From the NCBI RefSeq assembly GCF_000024025.1, contig NC_013131.1, forward strand, positions 3,100,001 through 3,164,000: a stretch of 64,000 nucleotides of DNA, read 5' to 3'. Position 1 is the first letter of the stretch. Each line of letters opens with the position of its first letter. Origin of the DNA: Catenulispora acidiphila DSM 44928 (GTDB taxonomy: Bacteria; Actinomycetota; Actinomycetes; Streptomycetales; Catenulisporaceae). The translations under genes were made by a program, and so were the position numbers. The notes under the pieces are model-generated. The model saw only the letters and a list, made by a program, of their open reading frames with translations. It had not been told where the DNA came from and did not search any database. Below, in pieces: positions 16,235 through 25,119 of this stretch.

Positions 16235-17458
16235 TCACGCCGTCATCCGCACCGGCATCGAGTGCATGCCGTGCAGGATGCTGGAGTAGATCCACTTCTC
16301 CTCGCCGATCTGCTCGACGTTCCCGACCAGGCGCCGCAGTCCGTCCAGCACCGCGTGCACCTCCATGCGGCCGAGGTAGTGGCCGAGGCAGTAGTGCATG
16401 CCGTAGGCGAACGTGAAGTGGTTGTTGGGGGTGCGCCCGAGCAGGAACCGGTCCGGCTCGTCGAAGACCTCTTCGTCGCGGTTCGCCGAGTAGATCCAGA
16501 CGCTCGCCACGTCGCCGGCCTTGATCAGCTTCCCGCCCAGCTCGACGTCGCCGGTCGCGGTGCGCCCGCCGTGCAGGGAGGGCACCGTCCAGCGCAGCGC
16601 TTCCTCGGTCGCGGTCTTGATGTCGACGTCGCCGTTCTTCAGCGCGCGCCACTGGTCGGGGTTCTCGGTCAGGGCCAGGATGGTGCCGGTGATCGCGTGG
16701 CGGCCGGTCTCGTCGCCGCCGATCATCAGGCCGTAGCAGTTCGCCATCAGCTCGGTCGCGCTGAGCGGCTCGCCCTTGATGCGGCAGTTCGCCAGCAGCG
16801 TCACCATGTCGTCGTACTCGGCGCCGCGGCGCTCCTTGGCCAGCCTGCTGAAATACAGCAGGATCTCGCTCTTGGCGACCCAGGCCTCCTGCGGCGGCTC
16901 GTCCGCGTGGTCGGTGCTCCACGCGTGCGAGGTCAGGCCGAGCAGGTGGTGGCGGTCGGATTCGGGGATCTCCAGCAGGTCGCAGATCGCCCCGAGCGGG
17001 ACGTTCGCCGCCACGTCGTGGGCCGCGTCGCACTCGCCCATGTCGAGCGCGTTCTTCAGCAGGCGGTCCACGGTCTGCTGGAGCGAGTGCCGGACGGCCT
17101 CCAGCGTGCGGGGGTTCAGACCGCGGGTCATGACGTTGCGGATCTGCTGGTGGCGCGGGCCGTCGGTGACCGCCAGCATCGTGCCGGACGCCGAGTCGCC
17201 CCCGGTGAGCAGGGTCGCCAGCGCGTTGCCGCCGGCGGTCGTGAAGTGGCCCTTGTCCTGGTAGACCTTGTGGACGTCGGCGTGCCGGGTGATCACCCAG
17301 AACCCGGGGCGGCCGTCCACCGGCCGGTGCCAGTGCACGGGGTCGTTCGCGCGCAGGTGGCGCCAGACCTCGTCCAGGTTGTTCTCCGCGTGCAGGACCG
17401 GCGAGGCCAGGTCCACGCGGTCGAGGTCGTCCGGTTGGACGACGGGCCGGGGTGTCAT
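16235..17458 (-). CDS. Cytochrome P450 (aminoacyl-PCP beta-hydroxylase, NovI-like)
   Basis: The 407-residue P450 has the I-helix MIGGDETGRH, the ExxR motif in EEALRW and the heme loop FAYGMHYCLGHYLGR with its cysteine ligand. Class I bacterial P450s need a ferredoxin and reductase, none of which is nearby. Encoded 1 nt after an A-PCP protein and followed by an MbtH gene, it fits the NovI/NikQ group that beta-hydroxylates a PCP-tethered amino acid. With the predicted tyrosine-like specificity of the A domain, the product would be beta-hydroxytyrosyl-S-PCP. A 42-bp gap separates it from the MbtH gene. Confidence 0.92.
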   Translation of the reverse strand: MTPRPVVQPDDLDRVDLASPVLHAENNLDEVWRHLRANDPVHWHRPVDGRPGFWVITRHADVHKVYQDKGHFTTAGGNALATLLTGGDSASGTMLAVTDGPRHQQIRNVMTRGLNPRTLEAVRHSLQQTVDRLLKNALDMGECDAAHDVAANVPLGAICDLLEIPESDRHHLLGLTSHAWSTDHADEPPQEAWVAKSEILLYFSRLAKERRGAEYDDMVTLLANCRIKGEPLSATELMANCYGLMIGGDETGRHAITGTILALTENPDQWRALKNGDVDIKTATEEALRWTVPSLHGGRTATGDVELGGKLIKAGDVASVWIYSANRDEEVFDEPDRFLLGRTPNNHFTFAYGMHYCLGHYLGRMEVHAVLDGLRRLVGNVEQIGEEKWIYSSILHGMHSMPVRMTA

Positions 17459-17459
17459 G

Positions 17460-19235
17460 TCAGCTCCCGTCCGCCGCGGCCGCGGCGAGCATCTCGATGG
17501 TGGGGTTGTCGATCAGGGCGCGCGGGGTGAGTTCGAGCCCGAAGTCCTGGGCCCGCAGGATCACGTCGATCGCCACGATGCTGGTCCCGCCGAGCGCGAA
17601 GAAGTCGGCGCCGACGCCGACCTCGTCGAACCCGAGCAGCTCGCCGAAGATCAGGCACAGCGCCTTCTCCGCCGGCGTCCGGGGCCCGCCGCCGACCATG
17701 TGCGGCGCCGCGGCCGGCTCCGGAAGCGCCGCGCGGTCGACCTTGCCGTTCGGCGTCAGCGGCAGGGCGTCCACGGTGGTGAACAGCGCGGGCACCATGT
17801 ACTCGGGCAGGAAGCGCGCCGCGTGTTCGCGCAGCGCCGCGGACGAGGGCCGGCCGCCGTCGGCCGGGACCACGTAGGCGAGGAGCTGCGCCGCGGTGTG
17901 GTGCGCGAGGCCGTAAGCGCCCGCGACCGACGAGGAGCGCACGACCGCGACCGCGCGTGCCACCTCCGGATGCCGGCCGAGGACGGACTCCACCTCTCCC
18001 AGCTCGATCCGGAAGCCGCGCAGCTTGACCTGCTCGTCGACCCGGCCGTGGAAGACGATGCCGCCGCCCGCGGGCCAGGAGGCGAGGTCGCCCGTCCGGT
18101 ACATGCGCGTGCCGGCCGAGGAGAACGGGTCGGCCAGGAACCGCTGCGCGGTCAGCTCCGGACGGCCCAGATAGCCGCGGGCCAGCCCGTCGCCGGCGAT
18201 GAACACCTCGCCGATCTCGCCGGGCGGGACCGGCCGCAGGGTGTCGTCGAGCACGTACACCGACACCCCGGGCATCGGCGTGCCGATGGTGATCGGCTCG
18301 CCGGCGGCCAGCGGTCCGGTCATCGTGGCGCAGACCGTGCCCTCGGTCGGGCCGTAGGCGTTGATCATGCGGACGTGCGGAGCCCAGCGCTCGACCAGCG
18401 CGGCCGGCAGCGCCTCGCCGGCGACGACCAGGGTGCGCAGGTCCGGGACGTCCTCGGGGGCGATGGTCCCCGCGGCGGTCGGGGGCAGCACCGCGTGGGT
18501 GACGGCGTGGTCCCGCAGCACCGCGCGCAGCACGTCGCCGGCCAAGACCCCGGCCGGCGGGATGACGAGCGCGGCGCCGGAGGTCAAGGCCGCGAGGATC
18601 TCTGTGAGGTACGCGTCGAAGCTCGGCGAGGCGAACTGCAGGACCCGGCTGTCGCCGCCGACCCGCATCGTGTCGATCTTCGCCGCGGCCAGGCCCGCGA
18701 GCCCGGTGTGGGTGACGGCCACGCCCTTGGGCAGGCCGGTGGAGCCGGAGGTGTAGATGACGTAGGCCAGGTCGGTCACAGAGACCGGCTGGCGGCGCTC
18801 CTCGTCCGTGACGTCGGTGGCGGCTTGGGCCCGCAGGGCACTGAGCTGCGGCGCCGAGTCCAGCACGAGGCTCGGGACCGGCACGTCGGCCGGCAGCCGG
18901 CCGAGGGTCGCGGCGGTCGCGCAGACCAGCACCGGAGCCGCGTCCCGCAGCATGTGCGCGACGCGTTCGGCCGGGTACTCGGGGTCGACGGGCAGGAAGG
19001 CGGCTCCGGTCTTCGCCACGGCGAGCACCGCCACCGCCATGTCCACGGTGCGGCCCAGCGCCAGGGCGACCAGGCGCCCGGGACCGGCGCCGCCGGCGAT
19101 CAGCACTCTGGCCAGGCGATTGGCGCGCTCGTTCACCGCGCCATAAGAAAGTGTTTCTTCTCCCGCGATAAGTGCGGTGTCGCGGGAATGTCTCAGGGCA
19201 GCGTCATCCCATATCTGGGACAGATGGCGTCGCAC
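17460..19235 (-). CDS. NRPS adenylation-PCP didomain protein (NovH-like, predicted tyrosine)
   Basis: This 591-residue protein has one A domain and one carrier domain and no C or TE domain. Core motifs include YTSGSTGLPKGV, NAYGPTEGT, YRTGDL and NGKVDR. The PCP motif is LGGTSI with Ser552 for phosphopantetheine. Reading the specificity positions against GrsA gives D-A-T-T-V-A-A-V-C plus the lysine, one change from a code I recall for tyrosine (DASTVAAVCK). The enzyme should load tyrosine for beta-hydroxylation. The GTG at 19235 has GAGAGGAG 6 nt upstream. It is the first gene of the long minus-strand operon and is divergent from the halogenase. Confidence 0.93.
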   Translation of the reverse strand: MRRHLSQIWDDAALRHSRDTALIAGEETLSYGAVNERANRLARVLIAGGAGPGRLVALALGRTVDMAVAVLAVAKTGAAFLPVDPEYPAERVAHMLRDAAPVLVCATAATLGRLPADVPVPSLVLDSAPQLSALRAQAATDVTDEERRQPVSVTDLAYVIYTSGSTGLPKGVAVTHTGLAGLAAAKIDTMRVGGDSRVLQFASPSFDAYLTEILAALTSGAALVIPPAGVLAGDVLRAVLRDHAVTHAVLPPTAAGTIAPEDVPDLRTLVVAGEALPAALVERWAPHVRMINAYGPTEGTVCATMTGPLAAGEPITIGTPMPGVSVYVLDDTLRPVPPGEIGEVFIAGDGLARGYLGRPELTAQRFLADPFSSAGTRMYRTGDLASWPAGGGIVFHGRVDEQVKLRGFRIELGEVESVLGRHPEVARAVAVVRSSSVAGAYGLAHHTAAQLLAYVVPADGGRPSSAALREHAARFLPEYMVPALFTTVDALPLTPNGKVDRAALPEPAAAPHMVGGGPRTPAEKALCLIFGELLGFDEVGVGADFFALGGTSIVAIDVILRAQDFGLELTPRALIDNPTIEMLAAAAADGS

Positions 19236-19305
19236 GGCATTCTCCTCTCACCAGAGTCAGGACTCGGATTTTCGCCACCGTATGCCGCCCCGGAGCCCGG
19301 CCGCC

Positions 19306-19360
19306 ATCCCCCACCTTGGTAGAGCGAAGAGCCCGGAATAGCACTACCAACATGGGGGAT
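19306..19360. promoter_or_regulatory. Large inverted repeat in the NRPS/halogenase divergent promoter region
   Basis: ATCCCCCACCTTGGTAG (19306-19322) and CTACCAACATGGGGGAT (19344-19360) are inverted copies matching at 15 of 17 positions, separated by 21 nt. They lie in the 201-bp gap between the first NRPS codon and the halogenase start. A partial copy occurs before the LuxR gene (22459). This looks like a regulator-binding pair controlling both transcripts. Confidence 0.65.
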
Positions 19361-19436
19361 AGTGCGCGGCGCGCGACGGGCCTAGCGTTCGGAAAAAGGG
19401 ATGTCGCGCTCTGACAGAAGGATCCTGACAAAAAGG

Positions 19437-20921
19437 ATGGTGTTTTCGGAGATGACCGAGGTAATCGTCGTCGGCGGCGGTCCGGCCGGATCGACCGCAG
19501 CCGCCCTACTGGCCAAGAACGGAGTTTCGGTCACGCTCCTGGAACGCGAGGCGTTCCCCCGCTACCACGTCGGCGAGTCGATCACGTACTCGTGCCGGGG
19601 CGTGCTGGACTACATCGGCGCGCTGGAGAAGATCGAAGCCCGCGGCTACACCCGCAAGACCGGCGTGCTGCTGCGCTGGGGACAGGAGCTGGACTGGGCG
19701 ATCGACTGGACCGCGCAGTTCGGGCCGGACGTGCGCTCCTGGCAGGTGGACCGGGAGGACTTCGACCAGGTGCTGCTGCAGCACGCGGCCGAGTGCGGCG
19801 CCCAGGTCCTGGAGCAGGCGCAGGTCAAGCGGGTGGTGTTCGAGGACGGCCGCGCCGTCGGCGTCGAGTGGACGCCCCAGGGCCACAGCGAGCCGCAGAT
19901 CACCCGCGCGGACCTGGTCCTCGACGCCTCGGGCCGGGCCGGTCTGATCAGCGCCCAGCACTTCCGCGACCGCCGCGCCACCGAGATCTTCCGCAACGTC
20001 GCGATCTGGGGCTACTGGGACGGCGGCGAGCTGCTGCCGGACAGTCCGTCCGGGAGCATCAACGTCATCTCCTCGCCCGAGGGCTGGTACTGGGTCATCC
20101 CGCTGAGCGGGAACCGGTTCAGCGTCGGCTACGTCACGCACAAATCAGTGTTCGTCGAGCGGCGCAAGGACTACGACACCCTGGACGACATGCTCGCGGC
20201 GGTGGTTGCCGAGTCGCCGACGGTGAGCGAGGCGATGGCCAAGGGCACGGTCCGCCCGGGCGCCCGGGTCGAGCAGGACTTCTCCTACGCGGCCGACAGC
20301 TTCTGCGGCCCGGGCCACTTCCTGGTCGGCGACGCGGCCTGCTTCCTGGACCCGCTGCTGTCCACCGGCGTGCACCTGGCCATCTACAGCGGACTGCTCG
20401 CGGCCGCCTCGGTGCTCTCGATCGAGAACGGCGACGTCACCGAGACCGAGGCCTACGCGTTCTACGAGTCCCGCTACCGCAACTCCTACGAGCGGCTGTT
20501 CACGCTGGTCGCGGGCTTCTACCAGAAGCACGCCGGCAAGGACCGCTACTTCGAGCTGGCCAAGGCCCTGACCCGGGAGCACAAGGGGCTGGAGGGCAGC
20601 GCCGACCTGGCGTTCGGCGAGATCACCTCCGGCATCACCGACCTGCGCGAGGCCAAGGACGACAGCGGGCTCGGCGACCGGCCGATCCGCGAGTCCGTCG
20701 CCGAGGCGGCCTCCCGGCGCTCGAAGGTCCAGGACCTGCTCAGCGCGACCGAGCAGGCGCAGCAGCGGGCCGAGGCCGGGCTGCCCAACACCGGCGGCGA
20801 CCGCGGCCGCTCGCGGGTGCAGATCGACGCCGACGACCTCTACGACGCCGCGACCGGGCTGCACCTGGTCATGGAACCGCGGCTGGGGATCCAGCGGGCG
20901 GCGGTGCCGGCGGCCGGCTGA
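19437..20921 (+). CDS. FAD-dependent halogenase acting on carrier-bound substrates
   Basis: The protein belongs to the flavin-dependent halogenase family of the CndH/BhaA type. It has the FAD motif VVGGGPAGST, the REAFPRYHVGES segment, the family motif GWYWVIP (about residues 216-222), VGDAACFLDPLLSTGVHLA, and a long C-terminal extension. These enzymes chlorinate phenolic or pyrrolyl groups on carrier proteins using FADH2, oxygen and chloride, and need a separate flavin reductase. Here the phenol ring of the tyrosine-derived unit is the likely target. The start is uncertain: ATGs at 19401, 19437 and 19452 all lack ideal spacing, and the motif begins at 19452. It is divergent from the biosynthetic operon. 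Confidence 0.93.
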   Translation: MVFSEMTEVIVVGGGPAGSTAAALLAKNGVSVTLLEREAFPRYHVGESITYSCRGVLDYIGALEKIEARGYTRKTGVLLRWGQELDWAIDWTAQFGPDVRSWQVDREDFDQVLLQHAAECGAQVLEQAQVKRVVFEDGRAVGVEWTPQGHSEPQITRADLVLDASGRAGLISAQHFRDRRATEIFRNVAIWGYWDGGELLPDSPSGSINVISSPEGWYWVIPLSGNRFSVGYVTHKSVFVERRKDYDTLDDMLAAVVAESPTVSEAMAKGTVRPGARVEQDFSYAADSFCGPGHFLVGDAACFLDPLLSTGVHLAIYSGLLAAASVLSIENGDVTETEAYAFYESRYRNSYERLFTLVAGFYQKHAGKDRYFELAKALTREHKGLEGSADLAFGEITSGITDLREAKDDSGLGDRPIRESVAEAASRRSKVQDLLSATEQAQQRAEAGLPNTGGDRGRSRVQIDADDLYDAATGLHLVMEPRLGIQRAAVPAAG

Positions 20922-20946
20922 CGGCTGACGGCTGACGGCGTGAGAG

Positions 20947-20983
20947 CGCCGCACCGGCCCGGCGGAAGCCGGCCGGTGCGGCG
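20947..20983. terminator. Bidirectional terminator hairpin
   Basis: A 13-bp perfect stem, CGCCGCACCGGCC (20947-20959) with its complement at 20971-20983 and an 11-nt loop, lies between the convergent halogenase and LuxR genes. No T-run follows, as is common in actinomycetes. Confidence 0.7.
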
Positions 20984-21001
20984 TCGATCCGTGCGCCGGG
21001 C

Positions 21002-22327
21002 TCAGCCGGCCGCCCCGGGCTCCAGGCCGCCGCCGGAGTCCAGCTCGGCCCACAGCCTCGCGAGCTGGACGCGGGAGGCCACGCCGAGCTTGCGGAAGAT
21101 CTTCCGCAGGTGGAAGGCGACGGTGTGCCGGGACAGATACAACTGTTCGGCGGCCTGACCGTTGGTCAGGCCGCCGGCGACGAGCTTGGCGATGGCGTAC
21201 TCGGTCCTGGTCAGTCCGGCGACACCGCTCGCCGGCAGTCCCTGGTCCTGGGCCGGGACGATGGTGTTGATCCCCCTGAGCCTGCTCTTGACGCGGGCCG
21301 CGTCCCGCAGGGCGCCGATCTGCGCGTAGGCGCCGCGGGCGTCCTCCAGGATCAGCGCCGCCCGCCCCCGGTCTCCTTTCCGGTCGGTCAGCACCGCGCC
21401 GACGTCTTCGACCGCTGAGGCCCGCGCCCACTGGTCGACGTGCAGCTCCGCGGCGGAGGCGAGCTTCTCCATGTCCGCCTCGTACAGCGCCACGGCGTGC
21501 AGGGCGGCGGCGGCCGTGGAGCGGACGCCGGGGTTCACCGCGGCCAGGCGGCGCGAGGCCCACACGCCCTCCTGGGCCAGAGCGCGCTCGCCGGACTTGA
21601 GCATCAGCCGCACCAGCCAGGGCGCCGCCGCCGGTTCGGAGATCAGCAGCTGCCGGATGACGTGGCCGGAGTCCAGCAGCTCGGCGGCCCGCGCCGCGAC
21701 CTTCTCCCAGCCCTGTTCGGCCTCGGCGATCTGCAGGATTGCCCAGGCCGCCTGCCCCGGGGGCAGCATCTTGCGGCCGAAGACGGCGTCCTCCTCCATC
21801 CGCTGCGCGTAGCGGAGCGCCGTGGCCAGGTCGCCCTGCCGCACGGCGGTTAACGCGATCACGAAGTTCCCGAGCGGAGTCCAGGACTTCAGGCCGACCT
21901 CCTCCGCCTCCCGCAGGCCGGCGGCGGCCAGCGCGGTCGCGGTGTCGAAACGGCCCGCCGCCGCCTCGACCTTGGCGCGGACCAGCGTCGCGGCGGTGGC
22001 CAGCGGCCGGTCGCCGCGCGCGGCCGCGGATATGTCGACCGCGTCGAGGGCCCGGACGGCCCGGTCGACGCGGCGGATCTGAGACAGCAGCATGGCCAGC
22101 CAGAGCCCTGCGTACTGGCTGCATGGTTCGGCGCACTCCGTGCAGTCCGTGCGGAACGCCGCGTCGGCGTGGCCGATCCCACTCTCCAGCCGGCCGGCCA
22201 GCCAGGACCTGCGCGACCGCGTCAAGCGGTCGGTCACCCCGCAGACCGGCGCCCGGACGGACCGCAGATCGTCGTTCCTGATGATGATGCCGCGCATTCC
22301 GACACTCGTACTCATCGAAGCCCCCAT
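21002..22327 (-). CDS. LuxR-family transcriptional regulator
   Basis: The 441-residue protein ends with a LuxR-type helix-turn-helix: LTRTEYAIAKLVAGGLTNGQ, then AAEQLYLSRHTVAFHLRKIF and KLGVASRVQLARLW. The preceding 300 residues are a helical, TPR-like array, as in LAL-type regulators, but no P-loop ATPase domain is present. A cluster of cysteines (DCTECAEPC, near residue 60) could bind a metal. It is convergent with the halogenase and likely a pathway-specific activator. Starts at 22327 or 22315 are both possible; the second has a G-run 5 nt upstream. Confidence 0.88.
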   Translation of the reverse strand: MGASMSTSVGMRGIIIRNDDLRSVRAPVCGVTDRLTRSRRSWLAGRLESGIGHADAAFRTDCTECAEPCSQYAGLWLAMLLSQIRRVDRAVRALDAVDISAAARGDRPLATAATLVRAKVEAAAGRFDTATALAAAGLREAEEVGLKSWTPLGNFVIALTAVRQGDLATALRYAQRMEEDAVFGRKMLPPGQAAWAILQIAEAEQGWEKVAARAAELLDSGHVIRQLLISEPAAAPWLVRLMLKSGERALAQEGVWASRRLAAVNPGVRSTAAAALHAVALYEADMEKLASAAELHVDQWARASAVEDVGAVLTDRKGDRGRAALILEDARGAYAQIGALRDAARVKSRLRGINTIVPAQDQGLPASGVAGLTRTEYAIAKLVAGGLTNGQAAEQLYLSRHTVAFHLRKIFRKLGVASRVQLARLWAELDSGGGLEPGAAG

Positions 22328-22565
22328 GATCTCATCGCGGCTCCCCCTGCCGAAAAACCGGCGTCCGCCGTGCCTTCGGGTCGGAAGGGCGGCGGACGCG
22401 CGGTGCCTCGGGACGGGGAGAGAGTAATTGCACTCGGAAAGTCGTTGAAAACGTCACCATCCCCCATTGAATGGCGTTTCCATCTATGCCCTACTATATA
22501 AGGACCCTCAAATATAATCAAGTTGTTATTCGTGCAAGCTCCTCCCAATCAGGCATCCGGGCCGG
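22328..22565. promoter_or_regulatory. AT-richer upstream region of the LuxR gene with partial operator copy
   Basis: This 238-bp gap lies between the LuxR start and the MFS stop. ATCCCCCATTGAATGG (22459-22474) shares its first nine bases with one arm of the inverted repeat at 19306-19360 and has the same trailing GG. An unusually AT-rich stretch follows at 22484-22525 (TACTATATAAGG and AAATATAATC). These suggest the promoter of the LuxR gene and a site shared with the biosynthetic operon. Confidence 0.5.
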
Positions 22566-24068
22566 TCAGGATCTTTTCACCACAGCCGAACCCGTCCGGC
22601 TGCCCGGCACCTCCGCGGCCTGCCCCGTGGCCGGACGCCGCCGGAGCCGCCGCGCGGCGGCCAGGTCGACGGACGCGGCGGCCAGGGCGACCGTGACAAG
22701 CGCCGCGGCGCCGTACAGACTTCGGGACGCGGCGCCGCTGTAGTCGTGACGCAGGACCTTCAGATGCCCGAAGAACATCGTGGCGGCCATGGCGGTGCCC
22801 ACCGACATGCCGATGCGCTGCCCGGTCTGCACCATCGCGGCCGCGGTCCCGCTGCTGGCCGGCGGCACGAACTGGAGCGCCAGCGTCTGGTTCGGGCCGA
22901 TGACCAGGCCGCTGCCGAGCCCGGCCACCAGCAGCGGGAGGAACAACCGCGCCCAGACCGCGCCGCCGGTGTCGTGCTGGATGATCACGGCCGCCGGGAT
23001 CAGGCCGGCCAGGACGGCCACCAGGCCGGCCACCACGAGCACCCGTCCGATGCGGTAGACGGCCCGCCCGCTGACGGCCGCGCTGATCGCCGATCCCACC
23101 GCGAACGGCATGCTCGTCGCGCCGGCCGCCAGCGCCGAATAGGCGCGCCCCTGTTGCAGGTACAGGGACAAGATGAACAGCACACCGGGATACCCGGCGA
23201 AGTAGGCCAGCCCGACCAGGCTGCTCGCGCCGAACGACGGCGTTCGCAGCAGACTGAGATTGACCAGCGGGTCCAGACCGCGCCCCTTCCACCAGCGTTC
23301 CCAGAACACGAAGGCGACCAGCAGCACCGCCGCCAGGCCCAGCAGCCACCAGTGCACCGCCGCGCCGCCCTGCTCCTGCTCGATGAGCGGCAGCATGATC
23401 GAGGTGATGCCGCCGCCGAGCAGCGCCACGCCGACCAGGTCCATCCCCCGGCCGCGCCGCCGGGGCGGGATCTTGGGCACCAGCAGCACGCCGAGCACCA
23501 GGCCGACCACGCCGATCGGCAGGTTGATCAGGAACATCCAGCGCCAGCCGCCGGCCTCGATGAGCAGCCCGCCGGCCAGCGGGCCGATCGCCGTGGCCAC
23601 GGCGACGGTGCCGCCGTACAGGCCGAAGGCCTTGCCGCGCTCGCTGCCCCGGAACAGCTGCTGGATCATCGCGATGATCTGCGGGTTCAGCAGGCCGCCG
23701 GCCACCCCCTGGAGCAGGCGGGCGACGACGAGCCACTGGGCGGTGGGCGAGAGCGCGCACATCAGGCTGACCCCGGTGAACAGGAAGAGCCCGAGCAGGA
23801 ACACGCGTTTGCGGCCGAGGGCGTCGCCGAGCTTCCCGGAGGGCACCAGGACCAGGCCGAACGTCAGGGTGTAGCCGGCGCGCACCCAGGAGACGTCCGC
23901 CGGGGAGGCGCGCAGCCCGGCCTCCATCTGCGGGAGGCCGACGTTCACGATGCTGACGTCGAGCAGGGTCATGAAGCCGGCGACCAGGCACACGGTCAGG
24001 GCGCGCCAACGGTTCGGATCTGCGGGCCCGTCATCGGGCGGCGCGGCGCGTTCGTAGCTCTGCGTCAT
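22566..24068 (-). CDS. MFS drug exporter, DHA2/EmrB-QacA family
   Basis: The 500-residue protein has about 14 hydrophobic segments. It shows the DHA2 motifs LVPSGKLGDALGRKRVFLLG (motif A) and GPLAGGLLIEAGGWRWMFLINLPIG (motif C region, about residues 145-175, shown here only in outline). These pumps export hydrophobic drugs using the proton gradient. It is divergent from a TetR gene with three operator-like repeats between them, the usual layout for a self-resistance pump induced by the product. Location at the cluster edge supports export of the aminocoumarin. Confidence 0.92.
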   Translation of the reverse strand: MTQSYERAAPPDDGPADPNRWRALTVCLVAGFMTLLDVSIVNVGLPQMEAGLRASPADVSWVRAGYTLTFGLVLVPSGKLGDALGRKRVFLLGLFLFTGVSLMCALSPTAQWLVVARLLQGVAGGLLNPQIIAMIQQLFRGSERGKAFGLYGGTVAVATAIGPLAGGLLIEAGGWRWMFLINLPIGVVGLVLGVLLVPKIPPRRRGRGMDLVGVALLGGGITSIMLPLIEQEQGGAAVHWWLLGLAAVLLVAFVFWERWWKGRGLDPLVNLSLLRTPSFGASSLVGLAYFAGYPGVLFILSLYLQQGRAYSALAAGATSMPFAVGSAISAAVSGRAVYRIGRVLVVAGLVAVLAGLIPAAVIIQHDTGGAVWARLFLPLLVAGLGSGLVIGPNQTLALQFVPPASSGTAAAMVQTGQRIGMSVGTAMAATMFFGHLKVLRHDYSGAASRSLYGAAALVTVALAAASVDLAAARRLRRRPATGQAAEVPGSRTGSAVVKRS

Positions 24069-24071
24069 GAT

Positions 24072-24122
24072 TTACACTGTAAACGCTCTCGCTTACGTTG
24101 TAAATCCGCGATAACGTTGTAC
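24072..24122. promoter_or_regulatory. Three TTAC-N3-GTAA operator repeats for the TetR/MFS pair
   Basis: TTACACTGTAA (24072-24082), TTACGTTGTAA (24093-24103) and TAACGTTGTAC (24112-24122) lie 21 and 19 bp apart, about two helical turns. They fill the 56-bp gap between the MFS and TetR starts. The first extends to the 13-bp palindrome TTTACACTGTAAA. The TetR protein probably binds all three and represses both genes. Confidence 0.8.
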
Positions 24123-24124
24123 AC

Positions 24125-24919
24125 ATGAGCACCGAGAACGTCGACGAGACAGCGGCCACCCGCTCGATCTGGGAGCGGATGGCCCTGTCCCCGCCGGTCC
24201 ACCGCCCGGTGCTGACCCACGCCCTGATCGCCGAGGCGGCGCTGCGGATCGCCGACGCCGACGGCCTCGAGGCGGTGTCGATGCGAAGGCTCGCCACCGA
24301 GCTCGGGGTGTCGTCGATGACCTGCTACCGCTACGTCTCAGGCAAGGACGACGTCATAGAGCTGATGCTCGACACGGTCCGCGGCGGCATGCTCCTCGAT
24401 GAGGACGAACTCGCCGAACCGGGCGAACCCGGCGAGTCGGCCGGGCGGGCTGAGCCTGCCGGCTCCAGCCACTGGCGGCGCGTCCTGCGGGCCTCGGCGA
24501 TGCGCTTCCGCGGCGTCATCCTGATGCACCCTTGGATGACCGACCTGCCCGGCCGCATCCTGTTCGCCCCGACCCCGGCCTTCCTCGCCGTCGCCGAACA
24601 GAACCTCGCCGCCTTCGACGGCCTCGGCCTGACCGCGGCCCAGATCACCGACATCACCGGCGCGGTCACCGCCTACACCCGCGCCGGCACCCACGACGAG
24701 GTCACCCGCGAACGGCTGCGCGCCCCCGAGGGCTGGACCTCACCGCGGGACGCCAAGGACGCGAACACCGACCGCCTGGCCTGGCTGCTCGCGAACGGCG
24801 ACTACCCCCGCTACGAGCGCTCCCTGCACGAGGGCGCCCCCCGCCACGACGAGCAGGCCCGCTTCGAATTCGGCCTCGACTGCCTCCTCGACGGCATCGC
24901 AGCGCGCCTCTCGCGCTGA
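24125..24919 (+). CDS. TetR/AcrR-family regulator
   Basis: The 264-residue protein has an N-terminal TetR helix-turn-helix at about residues 35-80: LIAEAALRIADADGLEAVSM, then LGVSSMTCYRYVSGKDDVIE. The C-terminal ligand domain resembles the TetR_C type of drug-pump repressors. It starts only 2 nt after the third operator repeat, without a clear ribosome site, so a leaderless mRNA is likely. It is divergent from the MFS exporter and most likely represses it until the product or a related compound binds. Confidence 0.9.
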   Translation: MSTENVDETAATRSIWERMALSPPVHRPVLTHALIAEAALRIADADGLEAVSMRRLATELGVSSMTCYRYVSGKDDVIELMLDTVRGGMLLDEDELAEPGEPGESAGRAEPAGSSHWRRVLRASAMRFRGVILMHPWMTDLPGRILFAPTPAFLAVAEQNLAAFDGLGLTAAQITDITGAVTAYTRAGTHDEVTRERLRAPEGWTSPRDAKDANTDRLAWLLANGDYPRYERSLHEGAPRHDEQARFEFGLDCLLDGIAARLSR

Positions 24920-25103
24920 GCCGGCGCCGGGCGACCGCGAGGTGTGAACCCCGGCGTCAGAACCGTTCGAGTTCGAGTTCGATCTCGTGCTCGTTGCCGA
25001 TCACGGTTCTTCCATCTGCTCTCCCTGGGGCGCGGTGGCGATTCTCAAGGCCATGGCGTTACGGGCTGCCGCCCTGCCCCGCGATTGCCGGACCGCGGGG
25101 CGG

Positions 25104-25119
25104 ATGTTACCGGTAACAT
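25104..25119. promoter_or_regulatory. LacI-type palindrome
   Basis: ATGTTACCGGTAACAT is a perfect 16-bp palindrome. Its 14-bp core TGTTACCGGTAACA differs from the palindrome before the second arabinofuranosidase gene (27261-27274) only in the central four bases, and both have the TGTTA/TAACA arms and CG-type centre of LacI-family operators. It is about 560 bp upstream of the first GH54 gene, so its target is uncertain. Confidence 0.55.
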
